From Crotophaga sulcirostris (taxonomy: Eukaryota; Chordata; Aves; Cuculiformes; Crotophagidae): a stretch of DNA of 64,000 nt. The position numbers and the translations under genes were made by a program. The notes beneath the pieces are model-generated. The model did no database searches and was not told the origin of the DNA. It worked only from the letters and a program-made list of their open reading frames with translations. Position 1 is the first letter of the stretch; every line of letters begins with the position of its first letter. The DNA lies in assembly GCA_013397455.1 (NCBI GenBank), contig VYZB01000384.1, positions 124,001 through 188,000 on the forward strand, written 5' to 3'. Shown piece by piece: positions 1 to 12,404 of the stretch.

Positions 1-1649
1 GAAATATTTTTAAATCCACCTCTCATGACTTTTCTCTGCTTTCAGTAGGTTTTTTCTGTCGTGTTAATGGCTTGTTCTGAATAGGAGTTCTCTAGCAGAC
101 AACCCTTTTTTCTCTCCATTTACTAGGCAAGAGAGCCACAGGACACTCTGACATTTATATACTCATGTCTTTATATACTATGTCATCTGGCCCTATTGTA
201 TTGTGGATTAATTATTTTTAACAGTAAAACTACTGTGACACACAATGCTATTCAATAAGCCATATGGAAAGAACCTTTTTTAGCACAAGCACAATGGACA
301 TGTGGGCAGGTGGGCCAAATGTCAGGGCTGGGATTTTGCAGGTGCTGAAGTAGGCTCTCATTTGTTGCATCTTAATGAAATACAATATCCACTGGGGCAA
401 CCAAATTATGCTGTTGTACTGCATTTTGTTTCTAAGGTCAGTATAGCCTGTACTGTAATATCTTACCTCTGGTTCTGGTGAGATGAGTCCCTCAAATCCA
501 TTCTCTACTTTGTTACATCTTGAGGCAATTTGCTGTACAGTGATTAAACTGTCCTTTTGCATGGGAACTGAGGCTTCTTTGACAAGCTCTGTGCCTGTCA
601 TCCTGAGGCCATGTAACTAGTCTGATTTTAATCTTTCAGGAAGACTGTGCTGAGATGGACAAGGCACTAGTCAGATTAGTTAATGTGATTTGTAAAAGTG
701 GGAAACAGATTAGGATCATGGACTTCATAAGGAAGGAATTTATGGCAGAGGATATCAGAAGATAGATCACACAAAGAAATTATGTCTCTTTTTATTTGGA
801 ACAGAGCAATAGTAGAGGACAGAAATGCATCGCAAGCATAATGTTGAAAAGGCTGCCTTCCTTCTGAAAGAGAGTCTGTTCATCTTTAAAGTGATCAAGG
901 CATGAAGGTTTGTGTTTCCCATCAGGCTCAAACTGTTGCATTGTATCAGAAAGCATTTGAATGCAATTTTTTATTTGTTAATTAAATTGCTGATGCACCC
1001 AGTAAATGCACTCTAAAAATAGTTCTAAATGGTGTAATGAGTTTCTAACCAGACAATAAGGCTGAGGAAAGCTGAAGTTCGTTCTTTGAATCTAATAGGC
1101 ATCATCCTTACTACAGCAGTATTTTCTCACAATTGCTCACCAAACAGCTGCTGACAAGTCTCTGTACTAGTTCATTTTAACCACTGTATGAGATGCCAGT
1201 AGAACTCTCCATATAACAAGGTTTACCAGTGGTTTATTGAAGCAGTTGTATTCCTTGAGTCAGAAATCTGGAGCAGTGGGACTTTAGCAGCTGTGCTGAC
1301 AACATAGTGGCGGAAATACATTTTTTTTCTCTGCTGAGATGCTGGTCATCTTGCATATCAGATGTATATTGGAGTAGAAATCAGAAGAAATTGCACAATG
1401 CATCTGTTATTTTCAAAGTCTCTTTAGTTATTTATGCTTTAGAAAAGCCTTTGTATGGGTATGTATAAATATACAAATATGAACGTATATATATCTACAT
1501 GCATATACAGATCCATATGCACATTTTTTTTTCCCACTTAAAAATATAGTCTGACAGCATAACAGACAACCCTAATGCTAAGGTCCGTAGTCAGGTTCTA
1601 GAGAATGATGCTGTTTGAAGAATGGACCAAAGTGTAGCACAGACAACAC
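1..1649. other. Non-coding, no recognisable element
   Basis: This is AT-rich sequence with no protein family I recognise. The longest open frame is 117 codons on the minus strand (248-601). It has no recognisable domain, and frames of this size are expected by chance in AT-rich DNA. A purine/pyrimidine-alternating AT stretch at 1459-1522 is listed separately. No promoter, RNA gene or transposon signature was seen. Confidence 0.6.
1459..1522. repeat. Degenerate TA/CA-rich simple sequence
   Basis: The stretch consists of alternating purine-pyrimidine steps (TATA, CATA, ACGTATATAT) and is followed by a T run. It is an imperfect microsatellite with no fixed unit. It has no coding content. Confidence 0.6.
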
Positions 1650-2035
1650 AGAGTCACAGAACAACTGTGGTTGGAAGAGGCCTCTGGAGGTCATCTAGTC
1701 CAACCTCCAAGCTCAAGAAACTCACTTAGAGCTGGTTTCCTAGATGTCTAGGCATCTTTTAAAGATCTACAAGGACGGAGACTCCACCACCTATCTGGGA
1801 AACCTGTGCCAGTTCTTAATCACCCTCACAGTGAAAAAATGTTTCTTGCTGTTCAGGGGGAAGGATCATCTCCCTTTACCTGCTGGCAATAGTTTGTGTA
1901 ATTCAGTCCAGGATGCTATTCACCTTTTCAGCATCAAAGGCACATTGCTGACACATGCTGCCTCCACCAGGATCCACATGTCCTCTTCTACAAAGCTGCT
2001 TTCCAACAGGATTTCATACAATCTGCTCCTTGGAG
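1650..2035 (-). mobile_element. CR1 LINE fragment, 3' end, internally deleted
   Basis: Read on the minus strand, this is the end of a CR1 LINE. The plus strand begins with the reverse complement of the 3' tail (CAGAGTCACAGAA, then GGTTGGAAGAGGCCTCTGGA and CATCTAGTCCAACC). It continues into the complement of the ORF2 C-terminus, where CTCCACCAC and CTCACAGTGAAAAAATG correspond to the conserved FFTVR-type segment. After about 1860 the sequence jumps to GGATCATCTCCCTTTACCTG, a part of ORF2 that lies about 310 bases further upstream in the copy at 11276-12404. This copy therefore carries an internal deletion of roughly that size. The 5' end is truncated near 2035, the usual fate of LINEs. The 100-codon plus-strand frame over it (1744-2046) is antisense to the element and not a gene. 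Confidence 0.9.
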
Positions 2036-3836
2036 ACCTTTCCTAAAACTGGCAGGAGATACTGCTTTGGCTAGGCTAGAGTATTGAACTTGCACCATAG
2101 TCACTATTTACCTATTTGCCTTCTGAACAGGTAGTGAGGAAGAGAATGGTTTAGATTAACTGCTTTGGGCCCTGTTTTATACGTCTTTTAATTAGATATC
2201 CAATTAGACTGCTTAAGCATGCAGATTCTATGGGCAGTCATGAAAATAGACTTCTTTACACAATTCCATGCTTCTGGGTTTTAAGAGGAAAGAGTTTGAT
2301 ATGCCTTCTACTGCTCCATTGTTCAGTGTGGATTACAGAGTAGTGAGAAAAAGTGTTTCATGTATTCTTACAGTGGGAACCCTCTTATCTTTCTCTCTGG
2401 ACATGCAATAATGCACCATCTTAGACACAACAAATTCTGATTTTCTTTCATGAGGAAGTCCTAAGAAAAAATTTAAGATTTGGCCCTCTAAATCACAGTA
2501 TGTGTTCTTCTCTGAGGGTCATATCTGAAGGCAACCACACTGCCCTGACAGCTGGTGAATGTGCCTAAGGTTAGAATGCTGTAAAGTTATTAGGGATTAT
2601 GAAGCTTGGGTTTACCTACAGCACTGTAGAACTGCTTATATGTGGGGTAAAATTGTTGTGCTTCAGGGTAATAAAAGTGTGAGCATTGGTAATAGCTGGA
2701 GTATGTTACTTGCAACATAATAGGTTTATGTCACTGTTAACTTTAAATGGTTTGGACCTGAATTCTTAGCATTCTTATTTAACTTTTATATAATGTATAC
2801 TAATGCTCTCTAATTCTCTTCGTATAATCCAAGGTTGAGGAAACAAATTCCATGAGAGAACTAGAGGGTATTTAACAGCCGGTTAGAAACATGAGCTGAA
2901 TACTATTTGCATTTAAATATTGTAAACTATACAAAATTGGAGTACAAGAGAATGCTTAAATTAGAGAATTTAAACTTTGTAGGCTTTTAGACTCTTTTCT
3001 GGTAACCATGAAATAGGGTGCCAGGAACCTTATCAATGCGCATAGCGGCATACTTTCATTTGTCTTCACTTTTAACACTTGGAAGCACATGCTGGAACAA
3101 TGTGTCATTTAGAGCTGGGTGAAATACTTGATGCTTACTCTCCCAGGAGCCAGACATGGAAACAGAAACCTGCTTTGTGTCTGATTTTGGACAGGAATTT
3201 TAACAGAGACCTCCCACTTTCGATGAACTGGGATGAACTCCCCAGCAGTCTCTGGGATCAACAAAGTGGGACTCTTTCAATCATTTCTTTAGGGTTCGTG
3301 TCGCTTTGCATAGAAACTAAAGAGTCATTAAGCAGCACTAAAAAGTGACTCCTTGGGAGTCTCTAAACTACTGATTAGGACACTTGCTTCCAGCTGCTGG
3401 GATAATCTTTTATGCAAGGGGGAAACTGTTGATTCACGCATCTTTCACCCAGTGGAGAAGGGGCAAGGACCTGAGGCTCCCATAGTTTGGCAGGCAGTGC
3501 TTTACAGAGGGGATTATGAAGAGGAAAGAAGTGAGGGTTTTTCCCCTCTAAGGGCCATGTGTTTCAGTGCAGGGTTCTGTAGCTGGAGATAGCAGCATCC
3601 TCTGTCCTATTGCTGGGACTGCGGTGCAGGCATGCCTGAGGACACCAGCTTGCATGTCAGGTGTCACTGCCTCTTCCTTGGGTGGCTGCAGCTTTTCCTC
3701 TCTGCTGCCCAGGCTGAAATACTTCACTTGGAGTCCAGCAGGATGTTCCATGCTGGATTAAATGCTTCCTGCCTCTGCTTTCTTTCATTAAAGCAAGAAA
3801 AAAATGAAAATTTAAATTCAGCCTGGATCAAACCCT

Positions 3837-3855
3837 CCCCCCCCCCTTTTTTTTT
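3837..3855. repeat. C10-T9 homopyrimidine run
   Basis: A run of about ten C is followed directly by about nine T, preceded by CCCT. This is a homopolymer tract prone to length variation and sequencing error. It has no coding meaning. Confidence 0.85.
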
Positions 3856-4551
3856 CCACTTCATCTGTTCAGCTGAGAAATCAATTATTTGCATAGCCTC
3901 AGTATCAGGAGAGAGATCTTCTTTACTATTTCCTATACTGAAGAGCTTATTATGACTACACAGAGCTTATTGTATTCAAAAGCAAAGGGATTACAAATAC
4001 CTCAATGTCTTCTATAGCTGCTAGTAATTATTTTTACTTCCAGCTATTTTACAACCATTAAAGTTCATGTTTAGGTTACAACATTCCTTGTGCGAATGTT
4101 TGCTTTTAATTAATAGAAGGATGTGCTGGGCTTGTCCTTCCACAGTGTAGACCCTAACCCTAGCAGATATAGTTTATAGTAATGAAAGAGCTCTGAAAAG
4201 CTCTTTCCTGTGAGAAATGTGGCCGGAATTCCTTGACTTCCATAATACTAGCCAACAATATGAATGCTTTGGGGTTTTTGTCCTGCAGGCGGTATTAGCT
4301 AACTTTGTTTTACTCTGCATGAAACACAGCCCCTGACTTTTGTCAGCTGTCTGTATTTTTCCTAGCTGGCAAAGAAATACCCGCTAACAAGCAAGCCGCA
4401 GCATAGTTAAAATTCAGCATAGAAGATAGCTGGAAACATGCTGAGGGTAAAAGGGCTGCAGCCACTTCAGCTCACTGTTCCATAACAAACTACAGAGCTT
4501 CTAACAGGACCAAATGTCCTGGCTCTTCTCTCCCACTGTGCAAATGCTCTG

Positions 4552-4569
4552 CCCCCTCCCTGCCCTCCC
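4552..4569 (-). other. Canonical G-quadruplex motif (minus strand)
   Basis: The plus strand reads CCCCC-T-CCC-TG-CCC-T-CCC. The minus strand therefore has four G-tracts of at least three, separated by loops of 1, 2 and 1 bases. Very short loops are known to favour stable parallel quadruplexes. No gene is visible nearby, so a regulatory role is only a possibility. Confidence 0.75.
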
Positions 4570-5687
4570 TTTCTGTAGGGATGAGAAAAACTCAACGCAA
4601 TCTAAACATTTGCTGATATCATCTGTCAGAAATAATCCCTAAAAAAATATTCAGGGAGAGGGGAGAACAGCAAACCTCAAACCAGTGTTTAGGCCGTAAA
4701 GGCCAAAGGCATTTTTGTTTGTTTCAAGACAGCCGAGACCAGAGTGGAGGTCTGGTATTTTGCTGGTGACCGCTGAAAAAGAGGGATTTGGCTGCTGGCA
4801 GAACATAAAGCAAAGCTGACAACAAAGCTTGCCTTTCATGCTATCCAAATGAACACATTTCTAATCTGAAATTCAAATACTTGACAACAGAGAGCCTGTG
4901 AGCTGGGCTTTGAACAGGAAATTGCTTCATGGTTTTAGCATAATGAATTAGGCAGTTAGAGTAAATCCATTTAGAAGGCATAGAATGCTTTCACATGCCT
5001 TGTAAAAGCTAAAAAACCCTACTAATTTCCTAAATTTCTCATGACTTGCAAAAATATCTAAATGTTTTGTGCAAATGTGGTTGTGCATGTTATGTTTGGC
5101 TTATTGCAGCAATGTAGTTTGACTTTTCTATTTTACAACGCACTGATTATTTAGAGAAGATTGTACCTTAATTAAATGCCATAAATAACAGCTAGGACAT
5201 TCTTTGAAAACCAGCGCTCTCACCAATAATAAGAGTACATTAATTAGTCTTGACACTCTGTTCTGGTCAATTACTATTACATATTCTAGAGCTGCAGCAT
5301 TAGGCTGAGAAAACAGCAGAGGTGGAGTCACACCAAGAAAATCAATAGAGGGATTCTCTGAACTGTTAGCTGTGTCCTGGCAGGCAGCAGCTTCAGTCTC
5401 GTGTTGGCTCACACTGGACCCGTTCTACATAGCAGCCTTCATAACCCTTCAAGGGAACCAAACAGAGGCGGTGTTGCAGGTAGCATAAGGAGAGATGCTG
5501 TAACAGGATGCAGAGTGAGGAGCTGTTGTTTCTTTTGTGCATATGCCTGACCTTGGAAATCATTTGTCAGGCCTCCTGGGAATGTGATGTTTCTTTCTTC
5601 TGTGCTTTGCTTAAGCAAACAATTGCGAATAGTACCACTTGGAAAGCCAAGGCTAAATGCATCCCTGTCGTGGTTGTGAAAGGGGGC

Positions 5688-5700
5688 TTTTTTTTTTTTT
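5688..5700. repeat. T13 homopolymer
   Basis: A T run follows GGGGGC. No LINE or SINE body adjoins it, so it is read as a simple homopolymer and not as the complement of a poly(A) tail. Confidence 0.8.
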
Positions 5701-5900
5701 CTCTTAGAGGCAAACTTCAGCATTTTATTAATATTTTGAAGAAAATCTTCATATTCTTGGTTTTGAGATTCTGTTTTGCTACAATGGCTAAGCCTGAGAA
5801 GACCTACAAAGTGTATAGGCAATAGTATAATGACTTTTTAACAAATGCATAAAAACAGATAATAAGGCATGACAGTCTTGTATTTAGAAACCAGGTATGA

Positions 5901-8900
5901 GGGCAAAACCACTACTTTCCCGTGGAAACAAACTGAGTGAATACATGGATCTTATTTTAACACATTTTTTCTAATTTTCTCATCGGAGATACCATGGTAC
6001 GATGAAATAGTTCTTTGGACTGGCATAGTGATAAAAGAATTATGACGGATTATTTTACAAAGAGATTTTAATCATTAATGAGTGTCAAGGACCTAATTAA
6101 TGTTTACAGTTAGGAATGTAAAGAAAATCTGTCCTCACTTTCTCACAGCTGCTAAAATATGAATAGGTCTTTTTAGGTCCTTGGAGATGCATACTGAATA
6201 TATGTATACAAGCATCTGAACGTATGCAAGATAAATTAAACTGGGAAACACTGACATTTAAATGCATTAAAACTGTACTGAGTTGGAATAATAATTATCA
6301 CCAGCAGCACAATATAAATATTTAAAGCTACTGTACCTATGCAGTAGTCGCAGAGGCACCAGGCTGAATTTATCAAAAATCAATTCTGAACGGCACCTCT
6401 AGCAAAATAATGGGATATGGAAAGAAGGCAACTTCAAATCATTAATATGGAGGAAAATTTAAGCCTGTGTTATAGGTTCCTGGGTACCGACATGAAAAAT
6501 AGATTTCCTTACCAAGCCTTTCCATATACAAGGGTGGCATAAATATCAAGCAATGCAGATAAGATCTGCCCTGCTGCGAGCTATTCTACTGCTTGAATTA
6601 CTCCACTATATCAGAGATATTCAGATTTTTCCAGTTAAGAATTAGCTAAGAAGAGAACAATCCTTTTTATTCGTAACTTGTCCAAGAGCATGCTTTTTCA
6701 CATATATTGTATGCTACGTAGGAAACAAATGCAACATTCTGTGACAGAATTAGAGATGGATATGTGTATTAATTAAATTACAGAAAGGTGTCCAAACTAG
6801 GTGTTGGTGAACTGTAACAATACTTATGTTGTGCCAGGGGAAAAAAAAGTTTCACTGATTTTTCACCAAATGCCATTCTTTGTGATTGTGTGTTCATGCA
6901 AAATGTGTGAAAGAGTTCTTTGAAGACAAGATAAAAGGTGATAAAATACTAAAAGAACTGATGACTAAGTACTATTTCAGCAAGAAATAAGAAGATGTAC
7001 CAGCCACACTTACAGGTTGCTATCAATAACAATGAGTAATTTCTGACATCTTAACTACAGATTCTTGGTCAGCTTTTAATAAGCTTGCTAATCGAAACAC
7101 TTTATTTTTCCTTGTTTCTTACTTGTACAGTATGAAAAAGTGAAGAAAGGAAACAGATGATAGTCTTTCCTTTCCATCTGAAAGAAATGCTCTCGTCTAT
7201 AAATTATTTGTGGTAAAATTTCCGGGTAAATCACTGTCAATAACACCGCCTAAAGTGCATGACACTGCCTAAATTATAGTCTCTTATTTTAGAGATGCCT
7301 AAGAAGCACAAGATTTGTACATGGTGTGACCCTGTAGCTCTGCCTGGTATAACACTGTAGCTCTTCTCACTGGAAGATTCGAGTTGCACTGTCTAAAGAC
7401 ATACTGCAAAATCTGAAGTTCAGAGAAAGCTTTGACCTGAATTTCCTGTCATCTTGACCTTGTCCCTCTCTGAAGAACAAGTAACACCCCTTCTTCCTTG
7501 ATAATGATGTTGGATAATGTTGTGAAGAGGAGAAGCTATTTAAATTATGACAGCTGTCCAGGTCAATTGATGGTTATCAGTGATGACCAGGAACTCACAG
7601 GGTTTGGCTACTGTTTTGAGAGTATTTTGCTTTTTGCATCAAGGCTTATGAGGGACTGTGATGGTACAGGTTTTTAACAGAGCAGCTGTAGTGCGAGAAA
7701 CTTCTTTCAGCTGAATGTGGAGCCTTGGACCCCTTTCACAATGATGGGGTCCATTTATGCAGGAAAAGTTAAGATGCTACCTTTCATATATACAGGCATC
7801 AAGATTTGATCTCAGATCCCTTATCTCATTTAACAGGTAAGACAGAATTACACCTTATTCTTTTATAAATGTGAAACATGAATTATTTTAGTTTCTGGAT
7901 TTTCACTGTTAAATTTTTGTCTCTAAAGAAATGTCTCTGAGCTAAGGAAAGAGGTCTGTTTTCCACAAGTTGATTACAATGAGTTTTACTGTTGCAATGT
8001 GAAGGCTTGTGGAATAGGTGCCAGAATAAGTTTTGCATAAAAGTTTAAAAAGACCTTAACATGGTTTAATATATGAGATGTATTAAAAACAAACCCTCAG
8101 AAACTATATCTCAAACAGGAAATAAAAAATTCATGTCTTATCAAAAATTTGAAATAGAAGGTTAATTTATATCACAATGACCAACTTCCTTCTTTTCCTT
8201 GACCCTATATGTATTAGAAAATATTTGATCTCCTTTCTTCTGCTTATCCCCACCAACACAGCCAGCTGTTAACCTGAAGTTTAAACTCTTCTATGCTGCA
8301 TTTAGTTTTCAGAGTCATTATATGAGAAAGGAAGCTCCTTAAATGTAATCTATGCTGTGAGTGAAATATGAGCAGCGTTGAAATGCACTTTGATTACACT
8401 AAGGTACTTTAGCAAGTTGAAATGAGAGTCAATAAAACAACTTTTTCAGCAAATTCAGTGCAGAGATGAACCAGTGCTTTCCCAAACTGATTAATTTGTA
8501 GAAGGGAACCTCTTACTGTCAGCTAATTGTCAGATATGTCTAATTGCTTGGAAATCAAATACTTTCAGTAGCAGAGAAACATTCAAGAAATGCTATTAGA
8601 TAATTAAAGCATAAAGGTTATGCACAAATGTCAAATCAATAAGGACAGTAAACATGGTTTATCAACCACGCCAAGTATGTTTTTTCAATTGCAGAATGTA
8701 AATAGGTTTTGAATAGAACCGTCTGGTGCAATGATGGATAGGATACCCATAACAGTTTAATTAACTCTAGTTTCCTACATGTTAAAGGTTTCTTCAGTCC
8801 ACTGGCTTATGTAACAAACCCTCTTAGGATTTCATTAGCTGTTGCTCAATAAGAAGCACGGGATGCTGTCTTAAGGGGTTACGTTTTACCCTGCCCTTCT

Positions 8901-11275
8901 GTTGAGCTAAAAGTCTTATCAAAATACTATCTCTGTTTTCTCTGCAAATATCCAAGTATTAGCTGAGGATGTTGATTTGGGATTTTGCTTTTTATTATCA
9001 AGAAATAAACGGCAACAACCTCTAACAATGAAACACAAATACTTCTTTAACTGCAGATAATTGATTTTATACTAAGAGACTACTGTATTGGCCCAAAGAT
9101 TGTATGATGTAAATTTTCTCCCTGAAATCTGGGCCTAAATTTAATGCAGTTGTTCCAGTTTCTTTTTTTTTTGGTGTGGGAGGGGAGGATTTGGATGTTT
9201 TATAGTTTACAGCAGGGAGAAAAATATCTTTTTGTCTCAACTCAGAAAATGTGCTTAAAAGAGACTGCATGCTTGGAGTTGCAATAAAATTAGGCCCCCT
9301 TTTCATAGCATTTTAGGTATTTTTATTTACACCTTTTTGTCTGAAAAAGTATATTTTCATGTTCTATTTTAAATTAATATACTGTTCAGTTCTGAAAGCA
9401 AAGATTCAAAAGCTGGGACAGACTTTTCTAGCAATGTCTTCTAAGGATGCTTCTTTTTATCCCTACAGAAAGAAAAACATAAATCAGCTTGTATTCAATT
9501 TGGCTTCGGGCAATTAAACTTATCATTAGCAAATAAAAGGGTTATTTAACCTTTAACCCTAACAGAAAAGCTTTATTTTAAGTTTAGAACAGAGAACAAC
9601 ATTTTACTTAAAAAAAATACTATTCAGTTTTTCATGATGCCCCTTTACAACTATAACACAGGAAAATATCACATGCAACCACAGTTAATAAAGATGTATA
9701 TGCTTACAGAAGCAGACTTTAATAATGCTCATTAACACCATTTTTCTAACGTTCCTATGGGAAAGGTTATCAAGCTCTTTGTTGAGGACTTATTTCATTT
9801 AAATTAGCAACTGCTGACCTATCTTGTACATAGGAGAGTATGAGGAAGAGTATAATGACAGTTTAGTTTAAGATGAACATGTTATAACTGTATTTCATGT
9901 GCTTTGGAAATGCCTTCCAAAAACACCCACTGTCAGTGCATTTTAAAACTATTTTTTTAAGATGCTTCTTACTGTGTCCAGAAGGACTCAGACATGCATG
10001 ACTATCCTTATAAACAATGATTTAGAGGAAGAAATTCAGCACTGGAGATTTTCTGCTTCCATTTCTCAATAATTTTGTGCTTTCCTTGCCCTCTGCTGTG
10101 TTATCAGTCATCAATGTCCCAGGGGAAATACTACAGGCTTGAGGTTAAATTAAGGTTCTATCTCTTGTGATTGTCTTCAACAAAACCTTTATGCTCTCAA
10201 ACAAACCTTATCTGCATTGAATGCAGGCTTAAATGCCAAGGTACAACAGGGAGAGCTTTCTTTCTTGTTGGTTGCAGTGCTAAGATTAATATAGGATAGT
10301 TCAAAATGGAGAAAAAGTAACTGAGCTTAAAAACAAATTGTATATGTATTATAACCTATTAATCAGAACTGTGCTCTGAAGTAGATATTAGTTGGGGAAA
10401 AAAATTACCAGCACTCATCTATTACCTCAGAGAAAAATAATGGTGGACTCAGAAAGAAGTGCTAATTAAAAAATCAAGCCTTTTTTTGGGGGGGCTACGT
10501 TTGGTGCACTCTGACACTTATTCTAGATATAACTCGAGGAGGTCCCTGGCTCAAAAGATGGCATTATATGAGCTTATCAAATAAAGGCAGCACAAAATAG
10601 TAAACTAATTCCATAGAAGGCTTTTCCCAGCTGCTCTGAGGTAAGGTGATAGAAAATTAGACTCTTAGCAGTCGTATACTAATGTATGTGCTGAATGGCA
10701 TGGACTTTATGTCAAGTCATTACTGGGGAGAAAAATCTTGCAAGGAATGAGTTTGCACCATGTTTTAATAGGAAATGTTTTCAAAGAGCTGTGGGTAAGT
10801 GGTTAACTATAGGCCAGCATCCCTTCAGGGTTGCTGCTCCGCACACCCATAAAGACGGGTTTGTTATGCGGGACTGAGCTTTCTGGGGAGCAGGAGTCTC
10901 CAGGTACAACCTGCAGCAACAGCATCAGTCTGATCTGCTCCTCTGGTTCCACAGTGCCAGAGCTGCCGCATTTGTTTCTGCTAGCAGGGAAATGGGTGTG
11001 GGGTGACCCCTTCCCAACCATCACTCTGGGTAACGTCGGGGGTAGACCCTGAGCAATAAGTAGAATATATTTTAACAAAGGAATTACTTGTTTAGCTAAA
11101 GTTAAGAGCAAATTACAAGGCTTCAGGTGCAAGAATCATATCCAAAACCTGTTGTTCCTGATCTACAAGATGAGTTTGAAACCAGGGTTGTTACACTGCC
11201 GCATTTTGATTCAGTGTAAATTCTGTTTATTTTTAAAATAAAATTTTACCTCCTTCACAAACTGAAAGATACCAC
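5901..11275. other. AT-rich non-coding stretch
   Basis: No coding region or transposon is recognised over more than 5 kb. Many TAATTA/ATTAAT-type motifs occur (for example 6040-6120, 6770-6790 and 8510-8610), which is common both in homeodomain-bound conserved non-coding DNA and in plain AT-rich DNA. The interval 10690-11055 is locally richer in GC and CpG. Short open frames on both strands there (60, 109 and 73 codons) match nothing I recognise. Confidence 0.5.
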
Positions 11276-12404
11276 ACAACCACAGAAACACTGAGGTTGA
11301 AAGAGACCTGTGGAGGTCATCTTGTCCAATCCCCAAGCCCAAGTAGATCCATCAAAAACAGTTTTCCAGGACCATGTCCAGATGGCTTTTGAATATCATC
11401 AAGAATGGAGACTCTACCACCTCTATGAGGAACCTGTGCTCAGTCACCCTCACAGTGAATGACTGTTTCTTGATGTTCAGAGGAAACCTCCTGTGTTTCA
11501 GTTGGTTGTACACAGTGGTCCTGTTCCTGGGCACCCCTAAAAAGAGCCTATCTCTGTCTTCTTTGCACCATCCCTGAAGTTATTTATAGACATTGATGAG
11601 ATCCCTGTGAGCCTTCTCAAGATTCAACAGTCCCACTTTCCTTAGCCTTTCCTTAGCCTTTCCTTATAGAAAAGGTACCTCAGTCCAAGCATCACCTTTG
11701 TGTTCCTTTGCTACATTCTTTCCACTATGTCCATGGCTCTCTTGGAGTGGGGAGCCCAGAACCGGATTCCAGGTGTGGTCTCACCAGTGCTAAGTAGAAG
11801 GATCACCTCCCTTGACCTGCTACCAACACTTCTAATGTAGCCTACAATGCCATTCACCTTTGCAGAAAGGGTACATTGCCGATTCCTGTTCAACTTGATG
11901 TCCACGAGGACTCCCACATCCTTCCCTGCTGAGTTGTTTTCCAGCTAAGTGAGCCCCAACATATACTGGTTCCTGGGGTTGTTCCATCCCGGTGCAGGAC
12001 TTTGCACATCTCCTTGTTGAACATCATTTTCTTTCATTTCTCCAATCTGTTGAGGATCCTCTGTTTGGCAACACAACTGTCTGGCATACCAGACACTCCA
12101 CCTAGTTTTGTGTCATCAGGAAACTTCTTGAATGTGCACTCTGACCCATCATCCAGATCATTAATGACAATGGTAAACAGGATCAGACAGATCTGATGCT
12201 TCAGGCACATTCTGAATTACTGGCCTCCAAATAGATTTCATGCTATTGATCACCACCCTCTGGGTCTCAATGTTCACCCAGTTTTCCATCCACCTTACTG
12301 CTCATCCAGCTCATACTTCAGCAGCTTCTCTATGAGGGTGTTATGAGAGACAATGGCCACGCTGAAGTCTAGGTGGGCAATATCCACTGCTCTCCCTTTA
12401 TATA
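11276..12404 (-). mobile_element. CR1 LINE, ORF2 reverse transcriptase to 3' tail
   Basis: This is a 1.1-kb 5'-truncated CR1 on the minus strand. The 3' tail lies at about 11276-11335. Above it the minus strand encodes the ORF2 C-terminus, with recognisable pieces such as LKHRRFPLNIKK and FTVRVTEH (about 11380-11480), SRSREVILL and FWAPHSKR (about 11720-11810) and GVLVDIKLN (about 11900). The reverse transcriptase catalytic block near 12107-12125 reads FPDDTKL, where the family usually has FADD. Several stops and frameshifts break the frame, so it is a dead copy. An 11-bp tandem duplication sits inside it at 11636-11666. Its upstream end is abutted exactly by a second CR1 in the same orientation. 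Confidence 0.93.
11636..11666. repeat. 11-bp tandem duplication inside CR1
   Basis: The unit CTTTCCTTAGC occurs twice in tandem, followed by a third partial and altered copy. The corresponding part of CR1 normally holds a single unit, so this is probably a local slippage duplication that arose after or during insertion. Confidence 0.75.

Larger units (their letters stand above)
2036..5900. other. Non-coding stretch with small GC-rich islands
   Basis: No gene is recognised. Several short overlapping open frames lie at 3079-3955 on both strands. None resembles a known protein, and overlap on both strands argues against any one of them. The segment holds a C-run/T-run at 3837-3855, a minus-strand G-quadruplex motif at 4552-4569, and a T13 run at 5688-5700. 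The sequence around 3340-3420 faintly recalls old tRNA-derived SINEs, but not enough to call one. Confidence 0.5.

Noticed and set aside
3340..3430. Faint resemblance to an old tRNA-derived SINE (ACTGATTAGGACACTTGC)
   Set aside because: Only one short phrase is similar and no tail or B box supports it; a library search would be needed.
4151..4163. Telomere-like ACCCTAACCCTAG
   Set aside because: It has only about two units, far too short for an interstitial telomeric repeat.
5439..5825. Overlapping frames of 127 codons (minus) and 105 codons (plus)
   Set aside because: They are antisense to each other over the same DNA, include a homopolymer run (T13), and neither matches a family I know.
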